Assembly (NCBI RefSeq): GCF_000585375.1
Contig: NZ_KK073874.1
Coordinates: 3,286,001 to 3,350,000 of the forward strand
DNA length: 64,000 nt
Reading direction: 5' to 3'
Source: Cryptosporangium arvum DSM 44712
GTDB taxonomy: Bacteria; Actinomycetota; Actinomycetes; Mycobacteriales; Cryptosporangiaceae
In this document: piece by piece, positions 8,842 to 18,026 of the stretch
How positions within the stretch are numbered: position 1 is the first letter of the stretch
Layout of the letters: each line of letters begins with the position of its first letter
Notes under the pieces: generated by a model
What the model was told of the DNA's origin: nothing
What the model saw: only the letters and a program-made list of their open reading frames with translations
Database searches by the model: none
Translations under genes and position numbers: made by a program

Positions 8842-9393
8842 CCGATCCGGCGGATCCGGAGTCCGGTCACGGAGCCGTCCTCACGCACCTCGCCGGCCGC
8901 CTGGTCGACCGCGATGTCGACGGCTCGTCCGATCGATTCGGCGTCTACGCCGGTTATTTCGCCCGATGCCTGGCTAATGCGCTGTGTGACAGTGAGCCGG
9001 GATCCCGTCTCCGCTCTGTCCTCGCCACGGAAAGTGAGTCGCTGTCCGTAGGCACGCTCCAGAATGTCTCGTGTTCGGCTAACTGCGGTAGCGAGTGACG
9101 CATCGCCCGGATCAACGTCGGACAAGCCGACCGCATACGGGGCCAGGTCCTGGATGAGGCGGACCAAGGTGGCCTCCTCGAGCTGAATGGTCCCGGTGTC
9201 CAGCTCAACACCAACCGGCACGCCATCGAGGACATCGGTTTCAGCCACGGGAACCTCAAGGGCGTCGTCCGAGTTCCTCTGCCGTCGGTCACGCCAGGCT
9301 TTGAGTACCTCGGTCGCCTGTGCGAACAGAAACTTGATGCTCTCTGTCGCTGCAGTCCCGCCGAGCGTCGCCCAGGTCAACGGATCTGTCACA
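8838..9393 (-). CDS. Small partner protein of the broken STAND ATPase
   Basis: I prefer the GTG at 9393 (V-TDPLTWATLGGTAATES), giving 184 aa; upstream frame to 9512 lacks coding character. The N-terminal ~30 residues form an amphipathic or weakly hydrophobic helix. The middle is acidic, and the C-terminal ~70 residues end with SGEITGVDAESIGRAVDIAV and VTGLRIRRIG, a pattern of short beta strands with Asp, Gly and Ile. I associate this with small domains that accompany STAND ATPases in actinobacteria, but cannot name the family. Its stop overlaps the ATPase start (ATGA), so the two were made together. Likely role: sensor, adaptor or effector for the ATPase. Confidence 0.6.
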
Positions 9394-9784
9394 ACCCACC
9401 CCCTATGCCCAAAGGGTACAGTGACCGGCGATTTCCAGGGACCGTCCAACCAGGTGGAGTCAGCTTCGTTGTCCCGGCGACCCACGGCGGGAATCCCTCG
9501 GTCGAGCTCCAAGCCGGGGGGCGCAATACGCGAGTGACTGCCGCTGCGGACGATCTCGATTAACCGTCCTGCAGAAGCTCAGGAAGCTACCATGTCAGCG
9601 ATGCGGAGGCACGCCGTAAATGCTCCTGTCTCGGCGTCTGGCGTGGGGCGGTGGACGTCTACCGCGCTGAACACTCGTCTGTCGCGCCGAGGGCGAAGCG
9701 CTGCTCTGCCGCTGATGACGGGTGGCGGTGCCGACAGCAGCCGGCGGAACGTCCGTGCATGCCGCGCCGTACGTCACGGCAGCT

Positions 9785-10105
9785 TTATCGGTCGCGCCCC
9801 AGGCTCGGTAGACCACCGCTGACGGTGCGCACCGAGGTTCCCGTGGTCCTTGCACGGTCGCGAGCGTCGGAATCTTTCCGCCGTGCCAGCTCCTTCTGGC
9901 GCTTCCGCGGCGGACCCGCACGATCGCGGCAGGGTAAACAGGGCTGTTCGCCAGGTGGCTTCTCGGCCAGGGCAGGCTCGGCGAACTGATCGAACTTGTG
10001 GCCGCACAAGGCCCACTCGATTTCGGCACTAATGACGCGATGCAGCGTCCTTCGCCGCCTGATCCCTCTTTTCGAGTCAGGGAATCGTACTTGGACGCGC
10101 CACAT
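9785..10105 (-). CDS. Doubtful small basic protein with zinc-ribbon-like cysteines
   Basis: In the otherwise gene-poor stretch 9394-10369 this is the only frame with some sense. It is about 106 aa from an ATG at 10105, with EWALCGHKFD followed 22 residues later by CLPCRDRAG, a CxxH...CxxC spacing that could bind zinc, then a very basic tail (RKRQKELARRKDSD). Codon bias is mixed and no ribosome-binding site is obvious. The longer overlapping frame 9595-10278 looks like chance. It may be a remnant gene. Confidence 0.25.
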   Translation of the reverse strand: MWRVQVRFPDSKRGIRRRRTLHRVISAEIEWALCGHKFDQFAEPALAEKPPGEQPCLPCRDRAGPPRKRQKELARRKDSDARDRARTTGTSVRTVSGGLPSLGRDR

Positions 10106-10369
10106 CGGACTACGCCGACGCGGCGCAGCTTCGTCGCACGCCATGTGCCGATCGTGACAGCAATCTGCCAAAAGGTCAGCCGAATCTGTGGGATTCCTGT
10201 GGTGACCCAACGGAGCGAGTCGGCGCCGGCCGCCGAAGCGTGATCGATGCTGCATCCCGCAATCTGCGTCTCACTCAACTAGCCGCGCAGAGTCCGGTCC
10301 GCGCTACCGGATGGGACTGTCCGGGATCCGTGCCACTTACGGGCTGGGTCGCTTGTTCTGTCTGCGACT
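10106..10369. other. No gene recognised
   Basis: Downstream of the lipoprotein gene. No convincing frame, repeat or RNA seen. Confidence 0.4.
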
Positions 10370-10849
10370 TCATTCGTGGCGGTAGCAGGGTGTGGTGATT
10401 TGGAGGGCCAGGACGGTGGGCGGATTGCCGGAAAGAATACGGACGCCGTAGTCGTCGGGGTTGACGCCGGTGAGTTCCGCGCGGGTGTCGGCGAAGGGGC
10501 GGTAGGTGACGGTGGTCCATCCGGCGGTGGTCCAGTGGTCGCGGAGGCGCTGCAGGGCTGCGCGGTGTTCCGCGGTGGGCAGGGGCAGTTGGTAGCTGAC
10601 GAAGACGTTGAAGGGTCCGTCGTCCTCGTCGCCGCAGGCTTGCGCTCGGGGTTGTTCGTCGCTGAGCGGTTGGGTGGCGCCGAGGTCGGTGCGGAGGGTT
10701 TCCGCGAGGGCGGCGACGGCGTTCTCGACGGCGGCGGGGGATCGGGCCGACAGCGTCGATGTGGGGGTCGGTGCCGGTTTCGGGTCGGAGTTGGTGCAGG
10801 CCGCGGCGAGCAGCAGGACAAGGGCGGCGCCGGCCAGGCGGCGGATCAT
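10370..10849 (-). CDS. Predicted lipoprotein
   Basis: A 159-aa protein starting MIRRLAGAALVLLLAAAC, a signal peptide ending in a clear lipobox (LAAAC, Cys at 18), followed by a Pro/Thr/Ser linker of about 20 residues. The mature domain (about residues 40-159) is acidic with two further Cys (QACGDEDD and TTPCYRHE), perhaps a disulphide. The start overlaps the stop of the hydrolase gene (ATGA, 10846-10849), so it is the last gene of the WXG/hydrolase unit. Expected to sit on the outside of the cytoplasmic membrane. Function unknown. Confidence 0.75.
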   Translation of the reverse strand: MIRRLAGAALVLLLAAACTNSDPKPAPTPTSTLSARSPAAVENAVAALAETLRTDLGATQPLSDEQPRAQACGDEDDGPFNVFVSYQLPLPTAEHRAALQRLRDHWTTAGWTTVTYRPFADTRAELTGVNPDDYGVRILSGNPPTVLALQITTPCYRHE

Positions 10850-12477
10850 CGCTGCGGGGGAGGGCCGTAGGGCGCGGGTTCGCGTGGCGGTGCCGGCCGG
10901 GGTGGCCCGGCGGCGGCTTGGTCGGAGGTGTGGTCGAGCGCGCCGGGGTTGGCGTCGAAGTAGTCGTAGTCGCCGGTGATGATCGCGGCCTGGTTGGCCA
11001 GGCTCTGGCTGGGCAGACCGCTGGGATCCTTCTCCCAGTAGTTTCCGTGTCCGGAGGTGTCGACGTGGAATTGGTTGGCTTCGAAGCGCAGCGCGGTGGG
11101 GTCGTCGCCGTGGACGGTGCCGGGAAAGTAGTTGGCGACGTCGTCGTCGGGGGCGGCGCCGGCCCAGACGCGGCGGCGGTCGATGTGGAGGTCGGCGGCG
11201 TGGTCGACGGTGGTTCCGGGGGAGCCGGCGACGACGAGGTCGTCGACGGCGAGGCCGTCGCCGTGGGCGGCGGCCCAGCCGGTGGTGGTGGAGCCGTAGC
11301 TGTGGCCGACGACGCTGAGGTTGGCGTCGTCGGTGTAGCCCTCGGGGGCGTCGTAGTCCAGCCAGGCGATCACCGACACGTCACCGGCCTCGGGGGTGAG
11401 GTCGTCGGCGACGTCCTGAAGGTTTTCGGCGCGGTGGAGCATGAGACCGGGTACGTCCTCGAGTTCGGTGTTCAGGCCGGGGACCATCGTGGATACGTGG
11501 GCGGCGGTGTCGGGGTTGCCGACGGCGACGATGGCGCGTCCCTCGTGGTGTGGCCGAAGTCGGGGTTGAAGCCCAGCAGGTAGAGGTTGCGGTCCTCCAG
11601 CTTGCTGTGGAGCTTGCGTGCCGGTTCGTAGCTCTCGTCGTAGATCGGGCCGCCCGGGGTGCCGTAGAGGGCGTCGGCGTTGGCCTGCATCTGGGCAATG
11701 TACTGGTCGAGGCGGGTCCGGTTGGCGTGATCGCGGGCGATGGCCGGGATGCCGTTGAGAGCGCCGATCTCGCTCGGGTAGGCGGTCAGATAGGCCTGTC
11801 GCTGGTCGGCGGTGAGGCCCTCCCACCATTCGCGAACGACCCAGGCCGACTGCCCGCGCGGAATCTCTGCCCGGTCCGCGCCGAGTAGCGCGGCGTTGTC
11901 GCGCGCGTCGGCGGCGGCGTTGAGGACCTCCGAGGGGCTCATCACGCCGCTGGGTGGATGTTCGTAGCGGGCCAGCGCGGTGGCGTACTCGTCGTCGAGG
12001 CGGGTCGCTTCGTCGAGGATGTCGCTGATCTGATCGGCGAAGGACTGGGCGGCCGCGTTGTTGCGGCGGGCCGCGGTGAGCGCGGTGTGTTCGTCGGCCG
12101 ATTCGGCCGGGGTCAGGTAGGCGGGTTCGACCGTGCCGTCGGCGCGGACCCTGGCGCCGGCGTCGGTCGCGGCCTGCGTCAGGTCGGTCAGGCGTCGTTG
12201 GAGTGCGGTGAATCGGGGTGGCGGCGGCGTCCACCAGGGAGCCGACGGCCTGTGCCTGTTCGGACAGGAGGCTGAAGCCCTGGTCGACGCCGTCGAGGTG
12301 GCGGTAGGCGGCCGTCGCGGCGTCGCCGTCCCAGCGGCGCCGGTGGATCGGCGTGATCAGATCGGTTCGGGCCTTCTGTTCCAGGTCGGCGAACTTCGTC
12401 GCGTATCCCCGCCAGGCGGCGCCGAGGGTCTCGAGGTCGGTCAGCCGCGCGTCGCGCAGATCCTCCAGCGCCACCAC
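10846..12477 (-). pseudogene. DUF1023-type alpha/beta hydrolase gene with two frameshifts
   Basis: Three reading-frame segments add up to one protein. The first (from GTG 12477) runs MVALEDLRDARLTDL...SEQAQAVGSLVDAA. The frame is then left at the C-run 12215-12218 (one base too many). The middle continues as ALQRRLTDLTQAATDAG through VREWWEGLTADQRQAYL to LLGFNPDFGH. At about 11544-11552 two extra bases restore the first frame, GRAIVAVGNPDTAAHVS. The net change is three bases. The catalytic nucleophile is in VVGHSYGSTTTG, and the tail ends in a Pro-rich stretch. The N-terminal helical part resembles ESX-type proteins. The frame remains stop-free in the shifted segment, so a long scrambled product could still be made; the two shifts may also be sequencing errors. 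Confidence 0.75.
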
Positions 12478-12482
12478 GGGGA

Positions 12483-12785
12483 TCAGTACCGGTCCAGCGC
12501 GCGGAACTCCGCCGCGGTGTCGTCGTCGGAACGCCGGTAGCCGGTGGCGGCGTCGGCGAGCGCGGTTCCGAGTTCGTCGAGGTAGTCGCGGTGGCGGTTG
12601 AGGGCGTCCGACCAGCCGTAGGCGAGCCGTTCGAGAACGTGCCGGGTGCGGAAGCCCGGCACCGCGCCCCCGGTGCCGAGTGTGTCGGACTCGAGGGCGG
12701 TCTGGTGCGTACGGACGGTGCCGCCGAGCTCGTCCACCGCGCCGGACGCGGTGAGCAGCGCAGCCGGATCGACACGTGTGCTCAT
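12483..12785 (-). CDS. WXG100-like (ESX-type) helical protein
   Basis: With the ATG at 12785, preceded by GGGAGG at a good distance, the protein is 100 aa, the classic length for WXG100-type proteins. It is predicted to be two long helices with a turn around GYGWSDALNRHRDY-type residues (YGWSDAL), beginning MSTRVDPAALLTASG. The upstream ATG at 12881 is rejected because the extra codons lack bias. It lies 5 bases before the hydrolase gene, whose N-terminus is also helical. This is the usual arrangement of a type VII-type secretion substrate or partner with a DUF1023 hydrolase. No ESX machinery is in the window. Confidence 0.65.
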   Translation of the reverse strand: MSTRVDPAALLTASGAVDELGGTVRTHQTALESDTLGTGGAVPGFRTRHVLERLAYGWSDALNRHRDYLDELGTALADAATGYRRSDDDTAAEFRALDRY

Positions 12786-12981
12786 CGAAGCCTCCCCGTG
12801 GGAAGTGTCCCGCCCGGACGCATCCCGCTCGACGCTGATCGGCGGCAGCGCGTCACAGTGCGAGCGCGATGCGTCGATCAATCACCACAGAACGCACGTC
12901 CAAGAAGTGCACGGGGTTCACCGGTCGTGTGAGCCGAGGGTCGGCAATAACTCGGGACCTATGGCCCGCTGGACCTTCTTC

Positions 12982-13914
12982 TCAGCCTTTCAGCAGATGA
13001 AGCGGGTGCTCGTCCGGTAGCGGCGGCCCGGGCGTCAGCGGCCCGGGCTGACCGTGGTTGCTGGGCAATTCGGCAAGGGGCACGCGGTGGCGGCCGTTGC
13101 CGGCGAGCCGCCAGATCGGTCCGAAGGGTCCGACGACGTGGTAGCCGGATTCAGCGCAGGTGGATGCAATGACGAGAGTCGGTTCGGGTCGGTCGGCCAA
13201 CCGGCGGTGCAGATTCTGCTCTCGGGCCCGGCTGGGCAGGACGAAGAGCAGCGGATACCGCGGTCCGGCTTCGGCACGGAGCCGCCGGTGGGAAGCGAGC
13301 TTGTCGACGAGTCGGCCGAGAGGTTCGGTGCCACGGTCGAGCTCGAGGAAGAACCCGGTTTGCTGGGTTCCGTCGCTCCAGACGCCGTGGCCGTCCGGAT
13401 TAATGCGCCGACCGAACCGGGCAGCGGTCTGGCGCTCGGACCACCACCGAAGCAGACCACCTTCGGAGCGACGGCGGCCGTCGGCGAGCAGCGCAGTGAA
13501 GAACGCATTCGTCGCGAGCGTGTGGTCAAGAATTCGGCTGGAGTAGACGCGATCCTGTCGCTCCCGGAGCGTTTTCAGCGTGGGCGGGTTCTCGTCGCGG
13601 GTCAGCGCGACGTACCGCGACGAAAGCAGCCCCGGTAGCCAGCAGATCGGCTGGTTTGAGCCGGGATAGTTGCGGGTGAACCGATCGATGAACCCGATGC
13701 GGCGCAGCAGATGGAGCCGATGCCTGGCCGTGCTAGCGGCATCGAAGAGCACGGAGGTCAGCTGATCGGTGGTCAGCGTGGTGTGGTCCTCGAGAAGCAG
13801 CGCGATGGTGTGATCGCGGGGAGTCAGACGACGGTCGATCTCGAGGAGCGTCGTCTGACTCCCCGCAGGAAGCTCCCCTCCGGGGGAGTGTCGGGGCGGG
13901 CGGCGGGTGACCAT
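12982..13914 (-). CDS. Replication-relaxation family protein
   Basis: A 310-aa protein with an N-terminal winged-helix (RLTPRDHTIALLLEDHTTLTTDQLTSVLF, about residues 29-60; HRLHLLRRIGFIDRF) followed by a nuclease-fold-like part with HTLATNAFF, WWSERQTA and GFFLELDRGTEPLGRL. This is the pattern of the actinobacterial replication-relaxation family (Replic_Relax), regularly encoded beside TraG/VirD4 in integrative elements and plasmids. It lies about 90 bases downstream of the coupling-protein gene and ends the transfer operon. Likely role: DNA processing or replication of a mobile element; the biochemistry of the family is not settled. Start at ATG 13914. Confidence 0.8.
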   Translation of the reverse strand: MVTRRPPRHSPGGELPAGSQTTLLEIDRRLTPRDHTIALLLEDHTTLTTDQLTSVLFDAASTARHRLHLLRRIGFIDRFTRNYPGSNQPICWLPGLLSSRYVALTRDENPPTLKTLRERQDRVYSSRILDHTLATNAFFTALLADGRRRSEGGLLRWWSERQTAARFGRRINPDGHGVWSDGTQQTGFFLELDRGTEPLGRLVDKLASHRRLRAEAGPRYPLLFVLPSRAREQNLHRRLADRPEPTLVIASTCAESGYHVVGPFGPIWRLAGNGRHRVPLAELPSNHGQPGPLTPGPPLPDEHPLHLLKG

Positions 13915-14004
13915 GCAGCCTCCTAGCTGCGGTGTTGGCTGGGCAGGGTTAGCCGTGCCCCCGGCAGTTGGCCGACCAGGGGTAGGGCTGCCGGTTGGGA
14001 CGGG

Positions 14005-16329
14005 TCAAGGGCTGGGCACGGAGCCGGCGGAGACTCGACGTACTTCGTCCGCGTCGCCAACGACGGCCTTGGGTGGATTGGTGCGCAGGGTGAATGCGGC
14101 GGTCTCGCGGTTGCCGATGACGAGCCGGCAGGCGGCCTGGAACGCGTCGAGGTGCGACAGGTCGTGTTCCTCGAGCTCCGGCTGGGTGTGACGAGCGAGC
14201 TGCCGGGCGTCCTCGGGAGCGCAGTTGAAGAACACTTTCTGTCGTGCGTTTGCTGAGATCGCGAGCTGGGTTTCCCGGGGTAGCTGGGCGAGGTTCTGGT
14301 GGGAGAGGACCAGGCCGAGGTGGTAGCCGCGGGCCTCGGCGAGCATGTCGTCAACCGAGCCGGGCAGGTTGAGGAAGTTGTGTGCCTCGTCGATGTAGGC
14401 GAAGGCATCGCGCCGGTCGGTCTCCGGCAGGCGTGCGCGACCGGTGGCCGCTTGCCAGGCGGAGGCGACGACGAACGAGCCCATCAACCTCGCGGTGTCC
14501 TCGCCGACCTGCCCTTTGGGGAGACGGGCGAGCAGGATGCCGCCATCGAGGACGCGTCGCATGTCGAAGGAGCTGCGTGGGGATCCGAAGGTGGCTCGGG
14601 GGAAGGGACGGAGTAGGACGTTGCGCAGGCGGGAGAGCAGGGGAGCGATGACCTGGGATCGCAGCGGCAGGGGCGCGGTCTCGTACCAGTCCCAGAAGCC
14701 TTGCAGGCCTTCCGGGTCGTCGAGGTCTGCGGTGTAGGTGCGGCGGAACGGCCGGTCCTGCAGCAGTTGTGGGATGAGCGTCAGCCGGGCGTCGTTTTTG
14801 CGGAGCAGCGTCAGGCACGCGACCCGCAGGACGTCGTCCATCCGCGGTCCCCAGTGCTTGGCGAAGATGCGCCCGAAGATCGACACGACGTTGTCCACGG
14901 CGAGGTCGGGGTCCCCGCCGGAGAGCGGGTTGAGGGTGACGCCGGTCGGCTGGTCGGGGTCGATGAGTACGAGGCGTTTAGCGTGCTGCGGCGGGATCCG
15001 GTTGATCAGGTCGACTACGAGGTCGCCCTTGGGGTCGATGACGACGACGCCGCGGCGGGCGTGGATGTCGTCGAGAATCATGTTCAGCAGGAGCGTGCTT
15101 TTGCCGGAGCCGGTGGAGCCGAGGACGTGCACATGTTGGCGGGCATCGGCCACGGGCAGCGCGACGGCGTGGCCGCCGAGTTCGGCTCGGCCGAGGACCT
15201 TGGTGTCGCGTCCGCCGGTGGGTACTGCGGTCGGTACGGGCCGCGGGGTGGCTCGGGCGCGGTCGAGGCCGGGTACCGCGAGGTCTTGCGGCAATGTCGC
15301 CAGCGTCGCGAGTTCGGTGGTGGAGAGCAAGAACCCGGAGCGCAGCGAGCGGCCGGCCAGCACCGTGGCGGGGCGTCGTAGGCGCATGCGGCGCGGGTGG
15401 TTGCGGCTGGTCCAGAAGCTGAAGGCGGATGCGACGCCGTGCGCCAGCGTGGCCAGCCGCGGGCGGAGGTTATCGGGATCGACCCTGCGGGGGTTGGTGT
15501 GGGTGACGCCGTAGCGGAGCGCGACCTCCCACTGCGGCTCGGTGAGCTTGTCGAGAGCAGTGCGACGGTCGAGCTGCGGCCGACGCGGTGCGGGCGCGGC
15601 CTGACGCCTGGTCGGTCCGACGAGCTCGCCGACCACGTCCAAGACGATCAGAAGCCAAGCTGCCGGGTCGAACGCCCACCGGGGTGTCCGACCGGTCTGC
15701 AGGCCTTCCACTCCGGCGCGAAGCCGGCGGGTCTGCCGCGCGGTGGCCGGGCGCGCGAGAACCTGTACACAGATGGATTCGGCGGCATGCAGGCCGGACG
15801 CAGTCGCGAGCAGAACCCGCAGCGGGTCGTTGTCGTGGTCGGTCTTCAGCGCATACCAAGGCGGCAGCGCCGGAGTGAGCGCGCCGCCAGCGTCGATTGC
15901 GTCGAGGGGCAGGGGTGGGTCGGCGTCGGTGACGGTGCAGGTCGCTCCGGGCCAAGCGCCGCGGACGGCGGCTTGCACGGGGCCGGTCGGCACGGTGGCA
16001 GGCAGCCACAGGCAGAGGGACAGTTTGCGACCGGACCAGCGGTATTCCAGACCGATGTGGGCCCGGCCGTCGCGAAGCCGGCGGCGCAGCCTGGCGTACA
16101 GGATTCCGGTCATGGCGGCCCAGAACGCGGATGCCCCGGCGGGATCGACTTCGGGCGGCGGATTGATGTGGACGAGGTGAGCGTGGCGGGTCATCCGTCG
16201 GTGTAGTTGTCGGATGCGTAGCGTCCGGGCAGCCCAACCGACGACGACGAGCGCCACGATCCAGGGCCACAGGTGTTCGGCGACATCGAGCGCCCACTGC
16301 GAGGGCGCCGGGAGCGGCTCGGCGATCAT
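14005..16329 (-). CDS. VirD4/TraG-like type IV coupling ATPase
   Basis: A 774-aa protein with one N-terminal membrane helix (about residues 20-36, WPWIVALVVVGWAARTL), a long region of mixed fold, and a FtsK/TraG-type motor domain. Walker A is GSTGSGKST (404-412), followed by VVVIDPKGDL, and Walker B is AFAYIDEAHNFLNLP, with VLSHQNLAQLP just downstream. The family couples DNA substrates to a type IV secretion channel at the membrane. The start ATG overlaps the VirB4 stop (16326-16329). Length and architecture match the actinobacterial TraG-like proteins that accompany PrgI/VirB4 modules. Confidence 0.9.
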   Translation of the reverse strand: MIAEPLPAPSQWALDVAEHLWPWIVALVVVGWAARTLRIRQLHRRMTRHAHLVHINPPPEVDPAGASAFWAAMTGILYARLRRRLRDGRAHIGLEYRWSGRKLSLCLWLPATVPTGPVQAAVRGAWPGATCTVTDADPPLPLDAIDAGGALTPALPPWYALKTDHDNDPLRVLLATASGLHAAESICVQVLARPATARQTRRLRAGVEGLQTGRTPRWAFDPAAWLLIVLDVVGELVGPTRRQAAPAPRRPQLDRRTALDKLTEPQWEVALRYGVTHTNPRRVDPDNLRPRLATLAHGVASAFSFWTSRNHPRRMRLRRPATVLAGRSLRSGFLLSTTELATLATLPQDLAVPGLDRARATPRPVPTAVPTGGRDTKVLGRAELGGHAVALPVADARQHVHVLGSTGSGKSTLLLNMILDDIHARRGVVVIDPKGDLVVDLINRIPPQHAKRLVLIDPDQPTGVTLNPLSGGDPDLAVDNVVSIFGRIFAKHWGPRMDDVLRVACLTLLRKNDARLTLIPQLLQDRPFRRTYTADLDDPEGLQGFWDWYETAPLPLRSQVIAPLLSRLRNVLLRPFPRATFGSPRSSFDMRRVLDGGILLARLPKGQVGEDTARLMGSFVVASAWQAATGRARLPETDRRDAFAYIDEAHNFLNLPGSVDDMLAEARGYHLGLVLSHQNLAQLPRETQLAISANARQKVFFNCAPEDARQLARHTQPELEEHDLSHLDAFQAACRLVIGNRETAAFTLRTNPPKAVVGDADEVRRVSAGSVPSP

Positions 16330-18026
16330 GAGAGCTCCAGGTCACCGGTGCAGAGCTGGTGTTCGCGGGGAGAGGCGACGACGTCGAAGGCCACCCGGTG
16401 GGTTCCGGAGAGCAGCAGTCCCTGGCCGCGGCCGGCGCTGAGCAGTTGCCGGGCTTCTCCGCCGGTGAGGCCGAAGGCGTCGGCGACGAGCTCGATGGCC
16501 TGCGGGGCTTGGCGCAGCAGGATCTGGGTCGCCGCGTTGGCGATGACGATCTGACCGAGCTCGGAGCCCAGCAGGTCGCCGACGTCCTGGGTGATGACGG
16601 CGAGCCCGGCCCGGCGCTTGCGCGCGGACTTCGCCAGCCGGGCCAGGAACCGGGCGCCCTCGCCGTCGCGGAGCAGCGTCCAGGCCTCGTCGACCACGAC
16701 GAGCCTGCGCGGGGCGGCGGTGACGGGTGTGTCGACGTCCCGCCAAATCGCATCGAGCGCGAGCAGCATGCCGGGGGCGCGCAGCTCATCGGGCAGTTGA
16801 CGGGTCGACCAGCACACCAGCTGCCCGCTAGGCACGGTGGTGGTCGGGCCGTCGAAGAGGTGCCGGAACGAGCCGGTGGTCCAGGGCGCGAGTCGTGCGG
16901 CGAGCGTGGTTCCGGCCGCGGTGTCCTGCGCGGTGAGCGCGTCGGCGACATCGCGGAGCAGCGGTGCTGGGCGTCGCCACGTCGCCGGGTCGTTGGTGAT
17001 TCCGGCGTTGTTGTAGGCGGTGTTAATTGCGCCGTCGAGCGCGGCGCGTTCGGTGGGCGGCGGCTGGTGGCCGAGGAGCACGGCGATGAGGGTGTGCAGG
17101 AACAACGCGCGGTAGGTGCGCGCCTGCGGTCGGCGGTCTCCGGGTGGGATGTCGAGCGGGTTGAGGCGGACGCCTTCGGCGCCGAGGGCCAGGGTGACGC
17201 CGCCAACGGCGTCGACGAGGCGGAGGTATTCGTTGTCCGGGTCGATGATCGAGACGTGCACGCCATCGGCGAGTGACCGGAGGATCTCGAGCTTGACGAG
17301 GTAGCTCTTGCCGGCGCCGCTGCGGGCGAGCACGACGCTGTTGGCGTTGTGTTGGGTCCACCGGTCCCACCAGACGACGCCGTGGGAGGCGGGATTGAGG
17401 CCGTAGAGCACGCCGCCGGCGGCGGCTGGTTCTCCCGGTAGCGGTGCGGGCAGGTCCGGGCTCGCGAGGGGGAACATCGCGGCGAGTGCCTCGGTGTCCA
17501 TGACCCGTCGCATGTTCAGGCCGTCGGTGGCCAGGGGCAGGCAGGTGGTCCAGCCCTGGAGTTGCCGCCAGGTGGCTGGTTGGGTGTCCAACAGCATCGA
17601 CGCCGCGGTGGCGCGCACGTCTGCCACCGCGTCGTCAAGTTCGTCGACGGACTGGGCGTGGACGCTCAGGTAGAGGCCGACGCGGAACAGTTTGGATTCG
17701 CCGCGGGCGACTCGGTCGGCGAGCTCTGCGGCGTCTTCGGCGGCGGCGTCGGTCAGCGGATCGCCCAGCCGCCCGGTCGCCGCGTCGTCGCGGCGGGTGG
17801 ATTCCAGACGAGCACGTTGGCGCCGCAGTTGCGTCGCGGCGACCGGAGCGGGGAGCGGATCGAGGTGGACGACGACGTCGAGGCGCCCGGGCCAGGCCAA
17901 GAGCGGATCGAGCCAGGCCGGTCCGACTTCGGCGGGGTAGCCGGTCACGACCAGCGTCGCGGCGTACCCGTCGCCGACCTGGACGTATCGGGGCGTGTTT
18001 TCGATTGTCGGGGCTGGATTCTTCAT
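16326..18026 (-). CDS. VirB4-family conjugation ATPase
   Basis: With the ATG at 18026, which follows GGAAGGAGCG and overlaps the preceding stop, the protein is 566 aa. The N-terminal third (FRVGLYLSVHAQSVDELDD) is the CagE/VirB4 N-domain. The motor has Walker A RSGAGKS at about 235-241, VSIIDPDNEYLRL after it, and Walker B RRLVVVDEAWTLLRD, followed by AVITQDVGDLL. The established role of the family is to power assembly of the secretion channel or pilus. It is shorter than proteobacterial VirB4 (about 800 aa), as is common in Gram-positive elements. It is translationally coupled to both neighbours. Confidence 0.9.
   Translation of the reverse strand: MKNPAPTIENTPRYVQVGDGYAATLVVTGYPAEVGPAWLDPLLAWPGRLDVVVHLDPLPAPVAATQLRRQRARLESTRRDDAATGRLGDPLTDAAAEDAAELADRVARGESKLFRVGLYLSVHAQSVDELDDAVADVRATAASMLLDTQPATWRQLQGWTTCLPLATDGLNMRRVMDTEALAAMFPLASPDLPAPLPGEPAAAGGVLYGLNPASHGVVWWDRWTQHNANSVVLARSGAGKSYLVKLEILRSLADGVHVSIIDPDNEYLRLVDAVGGVTLALGAEGVRLNPLDIPPGDRRPQARTYRALFLHTLIAVLLGHQPPPTERAALDGAINTAYNNAGITNDPATWRRPAPLLRDVADALTAQDTAAGTTLAARLAPWTTGSFRHLFDGPTTTVPSGQLVCWSTRQLPDELRAPGMLLALDAIWRDVDTPVTAAPRRLVVVDEAWTLLRDGEGARFLARLAKSARKRRAGLAVITQDVGDLLGSELGQIVIANAATQILLRQAPQAIELVADAFGLTGGEARQLLSAGRGQGLLLSGTHRVAFDVVASPREHQLCTGDLELS

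Noticed and set aside
9595-10278. A 227-codon - strand frame
   Set aside because: No coding bias or motif; overlaps another weak frame and several + strand frames.
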